Of a DNA stretch of 17,232 bases, positions 1 through 7,770 are shown piece by piece. The position numbers and the translations under genes were made by a program. The notes beneath the pieces are model-generated. The model saw only the letters and a list, made by a program, of their open reading frames with translations, did no database searches and was not told the origin of the DNA. Source of the stretch: an uncultured bacterium (GTDB lineage Bacteria; Cyanobacteriota; Vampirovibrionia; Gastranaerophilales; Gastranaerophilaceae); the NCBI GenBank assembly GCA_900551675.1, contig URXH01000035.1:1-17232 (forward strand). Reading direction: 5' to 3'. Numbering within the stretch: the stretch's first letter is position 1; each line of letters begins with the position of its first letter.

Positions 1-11
1 AAAATGCAGAA

Positions 12-743
12 ATGCCTAATGAAACAGAAGATCGTCAAAGAATACTTTTAGCTGATGATGAAGCAAGTATAAGAAGAATTTTGGAAACAAGATTAAAAAT
101 GGCCGGTTATGATGTATATACTGCACAGGATGGTGAAGAAGCAGTTAATGCATTTAATAAATATAATCCTGATTTGGTTGTTTTAGATGTTATGATGCCT
201 AAGATGGACGGTTATGGTGTTACAAGAGAAATTAGAAGAACTTCTGATGTTCCTATTATTATATTAACTGCACTCGGAGATGTATCTGAAAGAATTACAG
301 GTCTTGAACTCGGCGCAGATGATTATGTAATTAAACCTTTCAGCCCGAAAGAACTTGAAGCAAGAGTTAAGGCAGTATTAAGAAGAACAAATAACAGGGA
401 AACAGTTACACCTGCAGGCAAGGTTACTAAAAATGTTATTACAACCGGTAATATCAAAATTGATACTGCCCGCCGTCAGGTATTCAGAAAAAATGAGAGA
501 ATACGTTTGACAGGTATGGAATTTAGTTTATTAGAACTGCTGGTTAATAATTCCGGTCAAGCATTTTCAAGAAATGAAATATTGCAGCATGTTTGGGCTT
601 ATCCGCCGGATCACAGAATTGATACAAGGGTTGTTGATGTTCATATTTCAAGACTGCGTTCAAAATTGGAAGCAGACCCTGCAAATCCGGAATTAATTCT
701 TACGGCACGCGGTATCGGATATATGTTCCAGAGAATAAGCTAA
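12..743 (+). CDS. rpaB: OmpR/PhoB-family response regulator, RpaB-like
   Basis: This is a two-component DNA-binding regulator. An N-terminal receiver domain (residues about 10-125) has the acidic pair D15/D16, phospho-acceptor D59 in LVVLDVMMP, T86 and K108, and a C-terminal winged-helix Trans_Reg_C domain (about 145-240) ends in the typical RGIGYMF. The stretch ASIRRILETRL and the ITGLELGADDYV.KPFSPKELEAR block are very like cyanobacterial RpaB, which controls light/redox-responsive promoters; here it would serve a non-photosynthetic relative, so the signal is unknown. The frame stays open upstream of the ATG to the window edge, so the true start could lie outside; family proteins begin about here. 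No kinase gene is adjacent. A strong intrinsic terminator follows 21 bases after the stop. The family call is firm; the RpaB orthology is recognition, not alignment. Confidence 0.88.
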   Translation: MPNETEDRQRILLADDEASIRRILETRLKMAGYDVYTAQDGEEAVNAFNKYNPDLVVLDVMMPKMDGYGVTREIRRTSDVPIIILTALGDVSERITGLELGADDYVIKPFSPKELEARVKAVLRRTNNRETVTPAGKVTKNVITTGNIKIDTARRQVFRKNERIRLTGMEFSLLELLVNNSGQAFSRNEILQHVWAYPPDHRIDTRVVDVHISRLRSKLEADPANPELILTARGIGYMFQRIS

Positions 744-763
744 TTATTTAATTGTTTTAATAT

Positions 764-797
764 AAAAAAGTCCCGTTTATAAGTCGGGACTTTTTTT
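764..797 (+). terminator. Rho-independent terminator after the response regulator
   Basis: GTCCCG (770-775) pairs with CGGGAC (785-790) around a 9-base loop, and the flanking A6 and T7 runs extend the stem and supply the U-tract. It separates the regulator from the tRNA gene. Confidence 0.9.
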
Positions 798-811
798 AAT
801 AAAAATTTTTC

Positions 812-842
812 TTGATTTCAAGAATTTTTATGCTACTATAGA
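812..842 (+). promoter_or_regulatory. Possible promoter of tRNA-His
   Basis: TTGATT (812-817) is followed by TATAGA (837-842) at 19 bases, or by TACTAT (834-839) at 16 bases, placing transcription start a few bases before the tRNA. Each -10 candidate matches the consensus at only 4 of 6 positions, so this is a suggestion. Confidence 0.35.
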
Positions 843-854
843 AAAGTAACATAT

Positions 855-931
855 GGCGTCTGTCGTCAAGCGGTTAAGACCTCGGATTGTGGTTCCGATA
901 TGCATGGGTTCGAATCCCATCAGACGCCCCA
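855..931 (+). tRNA. tRNA-His (anticodon GTG)
   Basis: A full cloverleaf folds by eye. Acceptor 856-862 pairs with 921-927, the D stem is GTC/GAC (865-867/878-880), the anticodon stem TCGGA/TCCGA (882-886/894-898) encloses loop TTGTGGT with anticodon GTG at 889-891, and the T arm carries GGTTCGAATCC. G855 is the histidine-specific G-1 and faces C928 (position 73). The CCA end (929-931) is encoded in the DNA. All identity elements of bacterial tRNA-His are present. Confidence 0.96.
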
Positions 932-939
932 TTTTTAGA

Positions 940-967
940 AAGAGCTTCATTGTGAGGCTCTTTTTTA
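940..967 (+). terminator. Rho-independent terminator of tRNA-His
   Basis: A 10-bp stem (940-949 with 953-962, one G-T pair) with a 3-base loop runs straight into a T-run. It isolates the tRNA from the polysaccharide cluster downstream. Confidence 0.88.
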
Positions 968-1090
968 TTTATATTAAACTATTTTGTTTAATTTTTTGTT
1001 GAGTTTATATGGATTATATTTATAACATTTGTTAATATAAGCATTTTATAATTTTTTTTCATGATAATATAAACTTACTGTTTGTCTAAA

Positions 1091-1118
1091 AAATAACATT
1101 TTGTCCAAAATGTTATTT
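1091..1118. promoter_or_regulatory. Perfect 12-bp dyad upstream of the polysaccharide operon
   Basis: AAATAACATTTT (1091-1102), loop GTCC, then AAAATGTTATTT (1107-1118) form a perfect inverted repeat 57 bases before the first gene. TTTGTCTAAAA (1081-1091) and TTTGTCCAAAA (1101-1110 with its flank) form a direct repeat overlapping it. The arm lacks GC pairs and a trailing T-run, so it is a poor terminator; an operator or a leader hairpin is more likely. The rest of 968-1174 is very AT-rich. A TATAAT at 1047-1052 has no convincing -35, so I do not place the operon promoter. No JUMPstart/ops-like element is seen. Confidence 0.5.
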
Positions 1119-1174
1119 AGCGATAAGCTTTAGAGGGTAAAGGCTTTAGGGAAAATCAGGGATAAGGAGTATAA

Positions 1175-2233
1175 GTGCCAAAAATTTCGGTAATAATTCC
1201 GGTTTACAATGTAGACGATTATCTTTCGGAGTGTTTAAATTCAGTTGTAAATCAAACCCTGAAGGATATCGAAATTATTTGTGTGAATGATGGTTCTACT
1301 GACAGTTCTTTTAATATACTAAAAGATTTTGCTTTTGCTGACAGTAGGTTTATCCTTCTTGATCAAGAAAATCAGGGTCAGGGTATTGCAAGAAATAAGG
1401 CTTTGGAAATTGTTAAAGGCGAATATACTGCCTTTGTAGACCCTGATGATTGGCTTGAGTTAGACGCTTTTGAAAATATATATAATTTTGCAGAGAACAA
1501 TAACGCAGAAGTTGTTCAATTTAACTATAAAACTTTTGACAATGATTTTAAAAAATTTAAAGAAGTTAGTCTTGATGCAATTTTAAAGAAAAAATACAGA
1601 AAAGATTTTCACGAGTTAAAAATGTTTAACTGGAAAGATTTTAAGGATGCATGTCTGCAAGATTTAGATTTACATGCATGGAACAGATTATATAAGACTG
1701 ATTTTATAAAACAGCATAATTTAAAGTTTGCGCCGTTAAGACGTGCAGAAGATCATTTGTTTGTACTAGGTGCTATTTTGTCTGCTGATAAAATTTTTTA
1801 TTATCCAGCCTCTTTTTATAATTACCGCATTCGGAATAATTCTACCGTAAACTCTAAATCTAAAGAAAATTTTCAAATATTTCAGGTTTTAGATATGACT
1901 AAAAATTTAATTGAGAAGCTCGGACTTTATGACGACTTAAAAGAAGAACTAAATATTTATAACACAACAATTCTTACCTGGCATTACCTGCAGACTCCAA
2001 TTGAATATTTAGATAAATATACTGATATGTGTAAAAAATATTTATCTGATGCAGCTTTAAAAAAAATGATAAAAGATGTTAATAAAAAACGCTCTTTTAT
2101 AGAGAATATATTTTCATTAAAAAATAAAAAAGAAAACGGGGTTAAGTATAAAGTAATTACTATTTTAGGTTTTAGTTTTGTTTTATCGAAGACATTAAGA
2201 CTCAAGAATGGGAGTATTTATGAAAAAGCTTAG
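1175..2233 (+). CDS. Family 2 glycosyltransferase
   Basis: Transfers a sugar from a nucleotide donor to a growing glycan, presumably at the cytoplasmic membrane face. GT-A fold marks: VSIIPVYN-type start (ISVIIPVYNV), nucleotide-binding VNDGSTD (38-44), and metal-binding DPDDW (89-93), with AEDHLF farther on in the position of the usual catalytic (G/A)ED. The C-terminal third is a low-complexity Lys/Asn/Phe-rich region ending in a short KVITILGF tail. The start is GTG at 1175 with AAGGAG at 1164-1169. First gene of the cluster; it overlaps the next by 14 bases when the better-supported start there is used. Donor and acceptor cannot be read from the sequence. Confidence 0.9.
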   Translation: MPKISVIIPVYNVDDYLSECLNSVVNQTLKDIEIICVNDGSTDSSFNILKDFAFADSRFILLDQENQGQGIARNKALEIVKGEYTAFVDPDDWLELDAFENIYNFAENNNAEVVQFNYKTFDNDFKKFKEVSLDAILKKKYRKDFHELKMFNWKDFKDACLQDLDLHAWNRLYKTDFIKQHNLKFAPLRRAEDHLFVLGAILSADKIFYYPASFYNYRIRNNSTVNSKSKENFQIFQVLDMTKNLIEKLGLYDDLKEELNIYNTTILTWHYLQTPIEYLDKYTDMCKKYLSDAALKKMIKDVNKKRSFIENIFSLKNKKENGVKYKVITILGFSFVLSKTLRLKNGSIYEKA

Positions 2234-3038
2234 TATAATAACAATTTGCTATAATGAGCCTGATTTGGAAAAGACTTGCCGGAGTATTGTTAATCAAACC
2301 TGGCAGGATTTTGAGTGGATAGTTATTGACGGTGGATCAAATGAAGAAACTCTTGCCATTTTTGATAAGTATAAATACAGAATAGATAAGTTTGTTTCTG
2401 AGCCTGATAATGGGATTTATAACGCTTGTAATAAAGGTATAAAGCTGGCAGAAAGCGAATACGTTCAATTACTGAATGCCGGAGATTCTTATTATGATAC
2501 AAAGGTTTTAGAAGATGTATTTAAGGAACAAAATTATTGTGCAGGAGTATTGTACGGTGATCAGTGCGAAGTATACCAAAATTCTAATAAAAAGTGCGTA
2601 AAGAAACTCCAACCGTTTATTAATAAGTGGTTTTTTGTACAATTTAACATACATACTCCTGCAGTGTTTGTTAAACGTGATTTGTATTTAAAATACGGTC
2701 TGTTTAATGAAAATTATAAAATTGTAAGTGATTTTGAAAAATGGATTGTGTTTCTTAAAAACGGTGTAAATTTTCAATACCTTAACAGAATAATTGCTAA
2801 TTTTGATAAAAACGGCATATCTTCCGATAAGAAAACAGAAGCGCTTCACAATAAAGAAAGAGAAGAGATATTAAAACAATTTTACACACCCGAAGAAATT
2901 CGAAGCGGCCGTCAGGGATTTGAAAGGCTAAATTTTTGGGAAAATATTTTTTCAATAAAAAAATCTTTAAGAGAATCACATTTGATTATAACGATTATGG
3001 GTATACATCTTAAGTTAAAAAGGAGTATGAATGTATAG
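2220..3038 (+). CDS. Family 2 glycosyltransferase (WcaE-like group)
   Basis: A shorter GT-A glycosyltransferase: LSIITICYN at the N-terminus, VIDGGSNEET as the nucleotide-binding segment, EPDNGIYNACNKG, then LLNAGDSYY in the DxD position, and VSDFEKW farther on. This pattern belongs to the group that includes colanic-acid WcaE-type enzymes. I place the start at ATG 2220 (GGGAG at 2210-2214) rather than ATG 2208, which has no ribosome site. It ends 8 bases inside the transketolase gene, so translation is likely coupled. Its C-terminus (ENIFSIKK... IITIMGIHLKLK) echoes the tail of the preceding enzyme (ENIFSLKN... VITILGF). Confidence 0.88.
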   Translation: MKKLSIITICYNEPDLEKTCRSIVNQTWQDFEWIVIDGGSNEETLAIFDKYKYRIDKFVSEPDNGIYNACNKGIKLAESEYVQLLNAGDSYYDTKVLEDVFKEQNYCAGVLYGDQCEVYQNSNKKCVKKLQPFINKWFFVQFNIHTPAVFVKRDLYLKYGLFNENYKIVSDFEKWIVFLKNGVNFQYLNRIIANFDKNGISSDKKTEALHNKEREEILKQFYTPEEIRSGRQGFERLNFWENIFSIKKSLRESHLIITIMGIHLKLKRSMNV

Positions 3039-3819
3039 TAATAGAATAAGAAAAATGATAGCCCGTGCAGGCAATATGTCAAAGGCTTCTCATATAGGTT
3101 CAGCATTAAGTGTTGTTGAAATATTAGAAACTTTATATTTTAGAGTGGCAAATATTTCAAAAGAGAATTATAAAGATCCTAAAAGAGACAGAATTATATT
3201 AAGTAAAGGCCATGGCAGTCTAGCTTTATACTGCACACTTGCATTGAAGGGAATTATACCTGTGGAAGATCTGGATAAATACCTTGTTGACGGCGGTATT
3301 CTCCCATGCCATATAGATATGAACAGTGCAGACGGACTTGAAGCTTCAACAGGATCTCTGGGGCATGGTGCAGGACTCGGTGAAGGATTTGCTCTCGCAA
3401 ATAGATTGAAAGGAATAAATGCACGAATTTTTGTGATTATTGGTGATGGCGAGTTGCAGGAAGGTTCAGTATTTGAAGCTTTGAATTCTATAGGTTCGTT
3501 AAATTTGAATGAAGTTACTATAATTCTTGACAACAATAAATTTCAGGCATCTGCAAAAACAGATGATGTTGTAAATGTAGATAATTATGAAAACATTTTT
3601 GATGCCTTTGGTTTTAATGTAAGACGTGTGAACGGTCATGATATTGATGAGCTGGAAAATGCTTTAACAAAAACGTCAGATAGACCTGTTGCAGTTATTG
3701 CAGACACTTTAAAAGGCAAAGGTTTTTCTTTTATGGAAGATACGCTGGCATCTCATTACATAAAGATAGATGATGAGAAATATGCACAGGCTCTTAAAGA
3801 TTTGGGAGGGCAGGAATAA
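3031..3819 (+). CDS. Transketolase, N-terminal (ThDP-binding) subunit
   Basis: Half of a two-protein transketolase, a thiamine-diphosphate enzyme moving a two-carbon ketol unit between sugars. Visible marks: AGNMSKASHIGSALS with H21, LSKGHGSLALY with H61, STGSLGHGAGLGEG with H112, and the ThDP/metal motif GDGELQEG (138-145) closing with DNNK (167-170). Length 262 residues fits the pyrophosphate-binding domain alone. ATG 3031 has AGGAG 5 bases upstream. Its stop overlaps the start of the C-terminal subunit (TAATG). Lying inside a nucleotide-sugar cluster, it more likely serves an unusual sugar than the pentose phosphate pathway, though a housekeeping role cannot be excluded. Confidence 0.92.
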   Translation: MYSNRIRKMIARAGNMSKASHIGSALSVVEILETLYFRVANISKENYKDPKRDRIILSKGHGSLALYCTLALKGIIPVEDLDKYLVDGGILPCHIDMNSADGLEASTGSLGHGAGLGEGFALANRLKGINARIFVIIGDGELQEGSVFEALNSIGSLNLNEVTIILDNNKFQASAKTDDVVNVDNYENIFDAFGFNVRRVNGHDIDELENALTKTSDRPVAVIADTLKGKGFSFMEDTLASHYIKIDDEKYAQALKDLGGQE

Positions 3820-4718
3820 TGAGAATGGTATTTGCAGATACTTTGCTTGAACTTGCAAAAAATGATGAAAGAATATGTTTGATTACTCCTGATATGGGGT
3901 ACGGAATTTTGGATAAATTTCAGCAGGCTTTTCCGGATAGATATTTTAATTTAGGAATTTCAGAACAAAATTCTATGACAGTCGCTGCCGGTATGGCGCT
4001 TGCAGGGTTGAAACCTTATGTATATTCAATTATCCCGTTTGTTGTTCACAGATGCCTTGAGCAGATAAGAGTCGATGTTTCTTATATGAATACTGACGTA
4101 AAGATTATTGGTGTAGGCTCTGGTTTTGAATACGGTGCAGCCGGCGCAACGCATCATGGTACTGAAGATATTTCGATGATGAGAGCTCTGCCTAATATGA
4201 CTATATGCGCGCCTGGGGATAATTACGAGATGGCTGAAATAACTAAATTGACTGCCAAAACTTCTAATCCGGCTTATATAAGAATAGGCAGGCACAATCA
4301 TGGTATTTTGAACAAAAACTCGGAAATTAAAATCGGCAAAGCATCAATTATTGAGGATGGTGAAGAAATTGCAGTTATTGCAACAGGCAATATGCTTCCT
4401 GTCGCTTATGATTATGTTCAGTATTTAAAATCTCAAGGTAAAAAACCGGCTTTAATAAGTATGCATACGATTAAGCCTGTTGATAAAGATTGTGTTATGC
4501 ATTTGATTAACAGCGGCTTTAAAATTTATACATTTGAGGAACATACAATTATCGGCGGACTAGGCTCTGCTGTTGCTGAAATTATCGCAGAAAGCGGTAA
4601 GAGTGTTGAATTTAAAAGAATAGGCATAAATGATGAATATTCTCATATTGTAGGCTCTGCACAATATATAAGAAAGCAGTTTAATTTAGATTTGGAAGGA
4701 GTAATAAAATGCTGTTAA
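3819..4718 (+). CDS. Transketolase, C-terminal (pyrimidine-binding) subunit
   Basis: Partner of the preceding gene. The pyrimidine-binding domain holds the catalytic glutamate E49 in FNLGISEQN, followed by AAGMALAG, GSGFEYGAAGATHHGTEDI and RALPNMTICAPGD as in transketolase/DXS-type proteins. The C-terminal transketolase_C domain spans roughly residues 175-295 (EEIAVIATGNM, TIKPVDKD, TFEEHTIIGGLGSAVAE). The active site would form between the two polypeptides. ATG 3819 shares its A with the upstream TAA, so expression is tightly coupled; the gene ends 10 bases inside the SDR gene. Donor and acceptor sugars are unknown. Confidence 0.92.
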   Translation: MRMVFADTLLELAKNDERICLITPDMGYGILDKFQQAFPDRYFNLGISEQNSMTVAAGMALAGLKPYVYSIIPFVVHRCLEQIRVDVSYMNTDVKIIGVGSGFEYGAAGATHHGTEDISMMRALPNMTICAPGDNYEMAEITKLTAKTSNPAYIRIGRHNHGILNKNSEIKIGKASIIEDGEEIAVIATGNMLPVAYDYVQYLKSQGKKPALISMHTIKPVDKDCVMHLINSGFKIYTFEEHTIIGGLGSAVAEIIAESGKSVEFKRIGINDEYSHIVGSAQYIRKQFNLDLEGVIKCC

Positions 4719-5734
4719 TGGATTTTTTGAAGGATGAATATGATTTAATCAATCTTAAAGAATTCTTCAAATTACAGGATAAAACTGTTTTGATTACGGG
4801 CGGTAATGGTCTGCTCGGGTCAAATATAGTTAATTATCTGCAATTTTTAAATAAAAAAAAGAATTTGAATTTAAAACTTCTTGTGCATTCTTATTCAAAA
4901 CCTGTAGAGTGGCTTCCAAAAGCAGATAATATTGAATACTTCAGCTCTGATTTGAATAAAGAATTTCCTGATTGGAAGTTTGATTATTTGATAAATACTG
5001 CAACATACGGTCAGCCTAAAAAATTTATTCAAAATAAACTGCAGACAGTGAAATTGAATACAGAAACTTACACCAGACTTTTGGAATTGGCTCAATTAAA
5101 CAATGCGCATGTTTTGCACATGTCGTCGTCAGAGGTTTACGGACAGATCCCTCCGGAATTAAAGTCTGTATCAGAAGAGTATAACGGCAATGTATGTACT
5201 CTTGTTCCGCGTGCTGTGTATGCAGAATCTAAAAGACTATCAGAAACTATTTCCAAAATTTTTATTGATGAAGGACTGGATATTAAAATGATACGTCTCG
5301 CAATAGGTTATGGACCCGGTGTAAAATATGACGATTCGCGCTTTATAAATGAATTTATTAAAAAAGCCCTTAATAACGGTGAAATAGCAATGATGGATGA
5401 GGGCAAAGCTGAAAGGCAGCTTAGTTTTATTACAGATACTATTGAAATGATTTTAAATGTTATGCTCTCAGGCAAAGAAATTGTATACAACATCGGCGGT
5501 AAGGATTTGAAATCAATAAGAGAAATAGCGGATTTAATTGCGAAAAATGAAGGGGTTGAGGTTAAACTTCCCAAAATCGCGGATTCAATAGGCGGGACGC
5601 CCGCCAGCTTAATTTTAGATATATCACGTTATGTTAATGAATTCGGTGCTCCTGATTTTATTTCTTACGAAAAAGGATTGTCTAAAACTGCACAGTGGAT
5701 AAAAGAATTAAAAAAAATGAAAGTAGAGGTATAA
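4709..5734 (+). CDS. Extended SDR NAD-dependent epimerase/dehydratase
   Basis: Cytoplasmic nucleotide-sugar enzyme of the extended short-chain dehydrogenase/reductase family. The Rossmann motif is TGGNGLLG (30-37), the catalytic Ser/Glu region MSSSEVYG (138-145), and the catalytic Tyr/Lys pair YAESK (171-175). The region around YGPG and the RQLSFITD stretch resemble dTDP-glucose 4,6-dehydratase / UDP-glucuronate decarboxylase relatives. An extra stretch of about 25 residues precedes the Rossmann fold. ATG 4709 fits GGAAGGAG (4694-4701) at good spacing; the in-frame ATG 4718 is too far. Overlap with the transketolase subunit suggests the three proteins act together. Exact reaction (epimerase, dehydratase or reductase) cannot be decided. 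Confidence 0.85.
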   Translation: MLLMDFLKDEYDLINLKEFFKLQDKTVLITGGNGLLGSNIVNYLQFLNKKKNLNLKLLVHSYSKPVEWLPKADNIEYFSSDLNKEFPDWKFDYLINTATYGQPKKFIQNKLQTVKLNTETYTRLLELAQLNNAHVLHMSSSEVYGQIPPELKSVSEEYNGNVCTLVPRAVYAESKRLSETISKIFIDEGLDIKMIRLAIGYGPGVKYDDSRFINEFIKKALNNGEIAMMDEGKAERQLSFITDTIEMILNVMLSGKEIVYNIGGKDLKSIREIADLIAKNEGVEVKLPKIADSIGGTPASLILDISRYVNEFGAPDFISYEKGLSKTAQWIKELKKMKVEV

Positions 5735-5735
5735 G

Positions 5736-6826
5736 ATGAAAAAAGCTTTAATTACCGGTATAACAGGCCAGGATGGAAGTTATCTCGCGGAATTTTTATT
5801 AGAAAAAGGTTACAAAAAGTCTACGGTATGAAAAGACGTTCTTCAATGTTTAATACCGGCAGGGTTGACCATTTATATCAGGATATACATACGTGTAATA
5901 ATAATTTTGAGCTTTATTACGGAGATTTATCGGATTCTTCCAATTTAATAAGACTTGTTCATGATTTAGAACCTGATGAAATATATAATTTGGCAGCACA
6001 GTCGCATGTAAAAGTTTCCTGGGACTGTCCTGAGTATACTGCTGATTGTGATGCTCTCGGAACATTAAGACTGCTTGAAGCTATACGTATTAATAAATTT
6101 GAAAATAAAACAAAGTTCTATCAGGCATCTACGTCAGAATTATTTGGATTAATTCAGGAACCGATACAAAAAGAAACGACTCCGTTTTATCCTCGTTCCC
6201 CTTATGCAGTCGCGAAATTATATGCATACTGGATTTGTATTAATTACAGAGAATCTTTCGGCATGTGGGCTGCTAATGGTATTCTGTTTAATCATGAGTC
6301 TCCTCGTCGTGGAGAAACTTTTGTTACCCGAAAAATAACAATGGCAGCTACAAGGATTAAACTCGGTCTGCAAGAAAAATTATATTTAGGTAATTTGAAT
6401 TCAAAAAGAGACTGGGGGCATGCTAAAGATTATGTCAGGGGGATGTGGCAGATAATGCAGCAGGAAAAACCGCAGGATTATGTTCTTGCAACAGGTACAA
6501 CAACATCGATCCGTGATTTTTGTAAAATGGTTTTTGCGGAATTAGGTATCGATATTGAATTTAGAGGTGAAGGTATTAATGAAATCGGAATAGACAAGGA
6601 CACAGGAAAAGTATTGATACAGGTTGACCCGATGTATTTTAGACCGGCAGAAGTTGACTTATTGCTGGGCGACAGCTCTAAAGCGCGCAGAGAACTGGGA
6701 TGGGAACCGGAATATTCATTACAGGACCTTGTAAAAGAAATGGTCGCTTCAGATTTTGAATTAGCCCGAAAAGAGCAAACATTAAAAAATGCAGGATATA
6801 AAGTATTAATTCCTCAGGAGGCATAA
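5736..6826 (+). pseudogene. gmd: GDP-mannose 4,6-dehydratase, reading frame broken at 5 A
   Basis: Converts GDP-D-mannose to GDP-4-keto-6-deoxymannose, the entry step to GDP-fucose, colitose and perosamine. ATG 5736 opens the canonical N-terminus KKALITGITGQDGSYLAEF (Rossmann glycine motif) but meets TGA after the run CAAAAAG at 5811-5817. The family sequence resumes in the -1 frame with VYGMKRRSS and is intact to the TAA at 6826: YGDLSDSSNL, QASTSELFG (Ser/Glu), YAVAK (Tyr/Lys), NHESPRRGETFVTRKIT, RDWGHAKDYV, PRYFRPAEV-like MYFRPAEVD. The joined product would be about 362 residues, normal for the family. The piece from ATG 5828 alone would lack the NADP-binding loop. Causes: true mutation, -1 ribosomal slippage on C AAA AAG, or a homopolymer sequencing error. 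Confidence 0.93.
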
Positions 6827-6827
6827 A

Positions 6828-7769
6828 TTGTTAAAAAAATCAGCCAAAATTTATATTACCGGAGGCAGCGGGCTTGTCGGCAGAAATATTATGGAAAATC
6901 CTGATATTTTAAATTGCTGCATACTGGCACCAAAGCATTCAGAACTTGATTTAATGGATTATAATTCTGTTTTAAGCTTTTTAAAAGCTGAAAAACCCGA
7001 TATTATTATTCATACAGCCGGACATGTCGGTGGAATTAAAGCAAATATGGAAGATCCTTACGGCTTTTTTACGGATAATGCTGTTATGGGCATTAATGTA
7101 GTCCGTGCTTCAAAGGAGGCAGGTGTAAAAAATTTATTAAATTTATCAAGCTCGTGCTCTTATCCATGTAATATCTCAACTCCATTAAAAGAGGATATGA
7201 TATTTACCGGAAAGTTTGAGCCGACTAATGAAGGGTATGCAGTTGCTAAAACTGCCGTTTTAAAAATGTGTGAATATATTACTAACCAATTTCCTTCATT
7301 TCATTATAAAACGCTTATTCCGTGTAATTTATACGGCAGATACGATAAATTTTCCCCGCAAAAATCACATCTTTTGCCGGCTATAATCAGAAAGCTTCAT
7401 GAAGCAAAACTGAAAGGTTTGGATAATGTTGAGATTTGGGGAGACGGTTTGGCCAGACGTGAATTTATGTATGCCGGGGACTTTGCATGTATAGTTTCCG
7501 AAATATTGAAAAATTTTGATAAAATTCCTGCTGTTTTAAATATCGGGCTGGGTTATGATTATACAATCAATGAATATTACGAAACAACTGCAAAAGTGCT
7601 TGGTTTTGACTGTAAATTTACTCATGATTTAACAAAACCTTCCGGTATGAAGCAGAAATTACTAGATATTTCTATGCAGAAAAAGCTAGGCTTTGAAAGT
7701 CGGTTTTCACTTGAGGAAGGTATAAGGGAAACTTATAATTATTTTTTAAACGAATATAAAGGAGAATAG
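6828..7769 (+). CDS. GDP-4-keto-6-deoxymannose epimerase-reductase (GDP-fucose synthase / ColC-like)
   Basis: NADPH-dependent SDR with double C3/C5 (or C5) epimerase and C4 reductase ability. Rossmann motif TGGSGLVG (11-18), HVGGIKAN (66-73), catalytic LSSSCSYP (107-113) with Ser and Cys, YAVAK (137-141), and His181 in SPQKSHLLPAIIRK, all as in GDP-L-fucose synthase. Homologous ColC enzymes make GDP-L-colitose from the 3-deoxy product of ColD; with a ColD-like gene directly downstream, that role is plausible, but GDP-fucose synthesis is equally possible from sequence alone. The start is TTG 6828 with AGGAG at 6816-6820, one base after the gmd stop. 313 residues, slightly short for the family. 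Confidence 0.88.
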   Translation: MLKKSAKIYITGGSGLVGRNIMENPDILNCCILAPKHSELDLMDYNSVLSFLKAEKPDIIIHTAGHVGGIKANMEDPYGFFTDNAVMGINVVRASKEAGVKNLLNLSSSCSYPCNISTPLKEDMIFTGKFEPTNEGYAVAKTAVLKMCEYITNQFPSFHYKTLIPCNLYGRYDKFSPQKSHLLPAIIRKLHEAKLKGLDNVEIWGDGLARREFMYAGDFACIVSEILKNFDKIPAVLNIGLGYDYTINEYYETTAKVLGFDCKFTHDLTKPSGMKQKLLDISMQKKLGFESRFSLEEGIRETYNYFLNEYKGE

Positions 7770-7770
7770 A

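Noticed and set aside
1119..1174. Riboswitch or ops/JUMPstart element in the operon leader
   Set aside because: Only loose GCTTTAG(AG)GG repeats are seen; no known aptamer core or ops sequence.
855..1180. tRNA-His as an attachment site for an integrated island carrying the glycan cluster
   Set aside because: No integrase is present and I see no repeat of the tRNA 3' end downstream; the tRNA has its own terminator.
1984..3106. Minus-strand ORFs (1984-2205, 2797-2979, 2912-3106) opposite the glycosyltransferases
   Set aside because: They are AT-rich shadows of well-recognised genes, have no SD, and their products have no family features.
5736..6826. Two separate proteins (short peptide plus ORF from ATG 5828)
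   Set aside because: The family sequence continues across the frame change without loss; the downstream piece alone would lack the NADP-binding glycine motif and has no SD.
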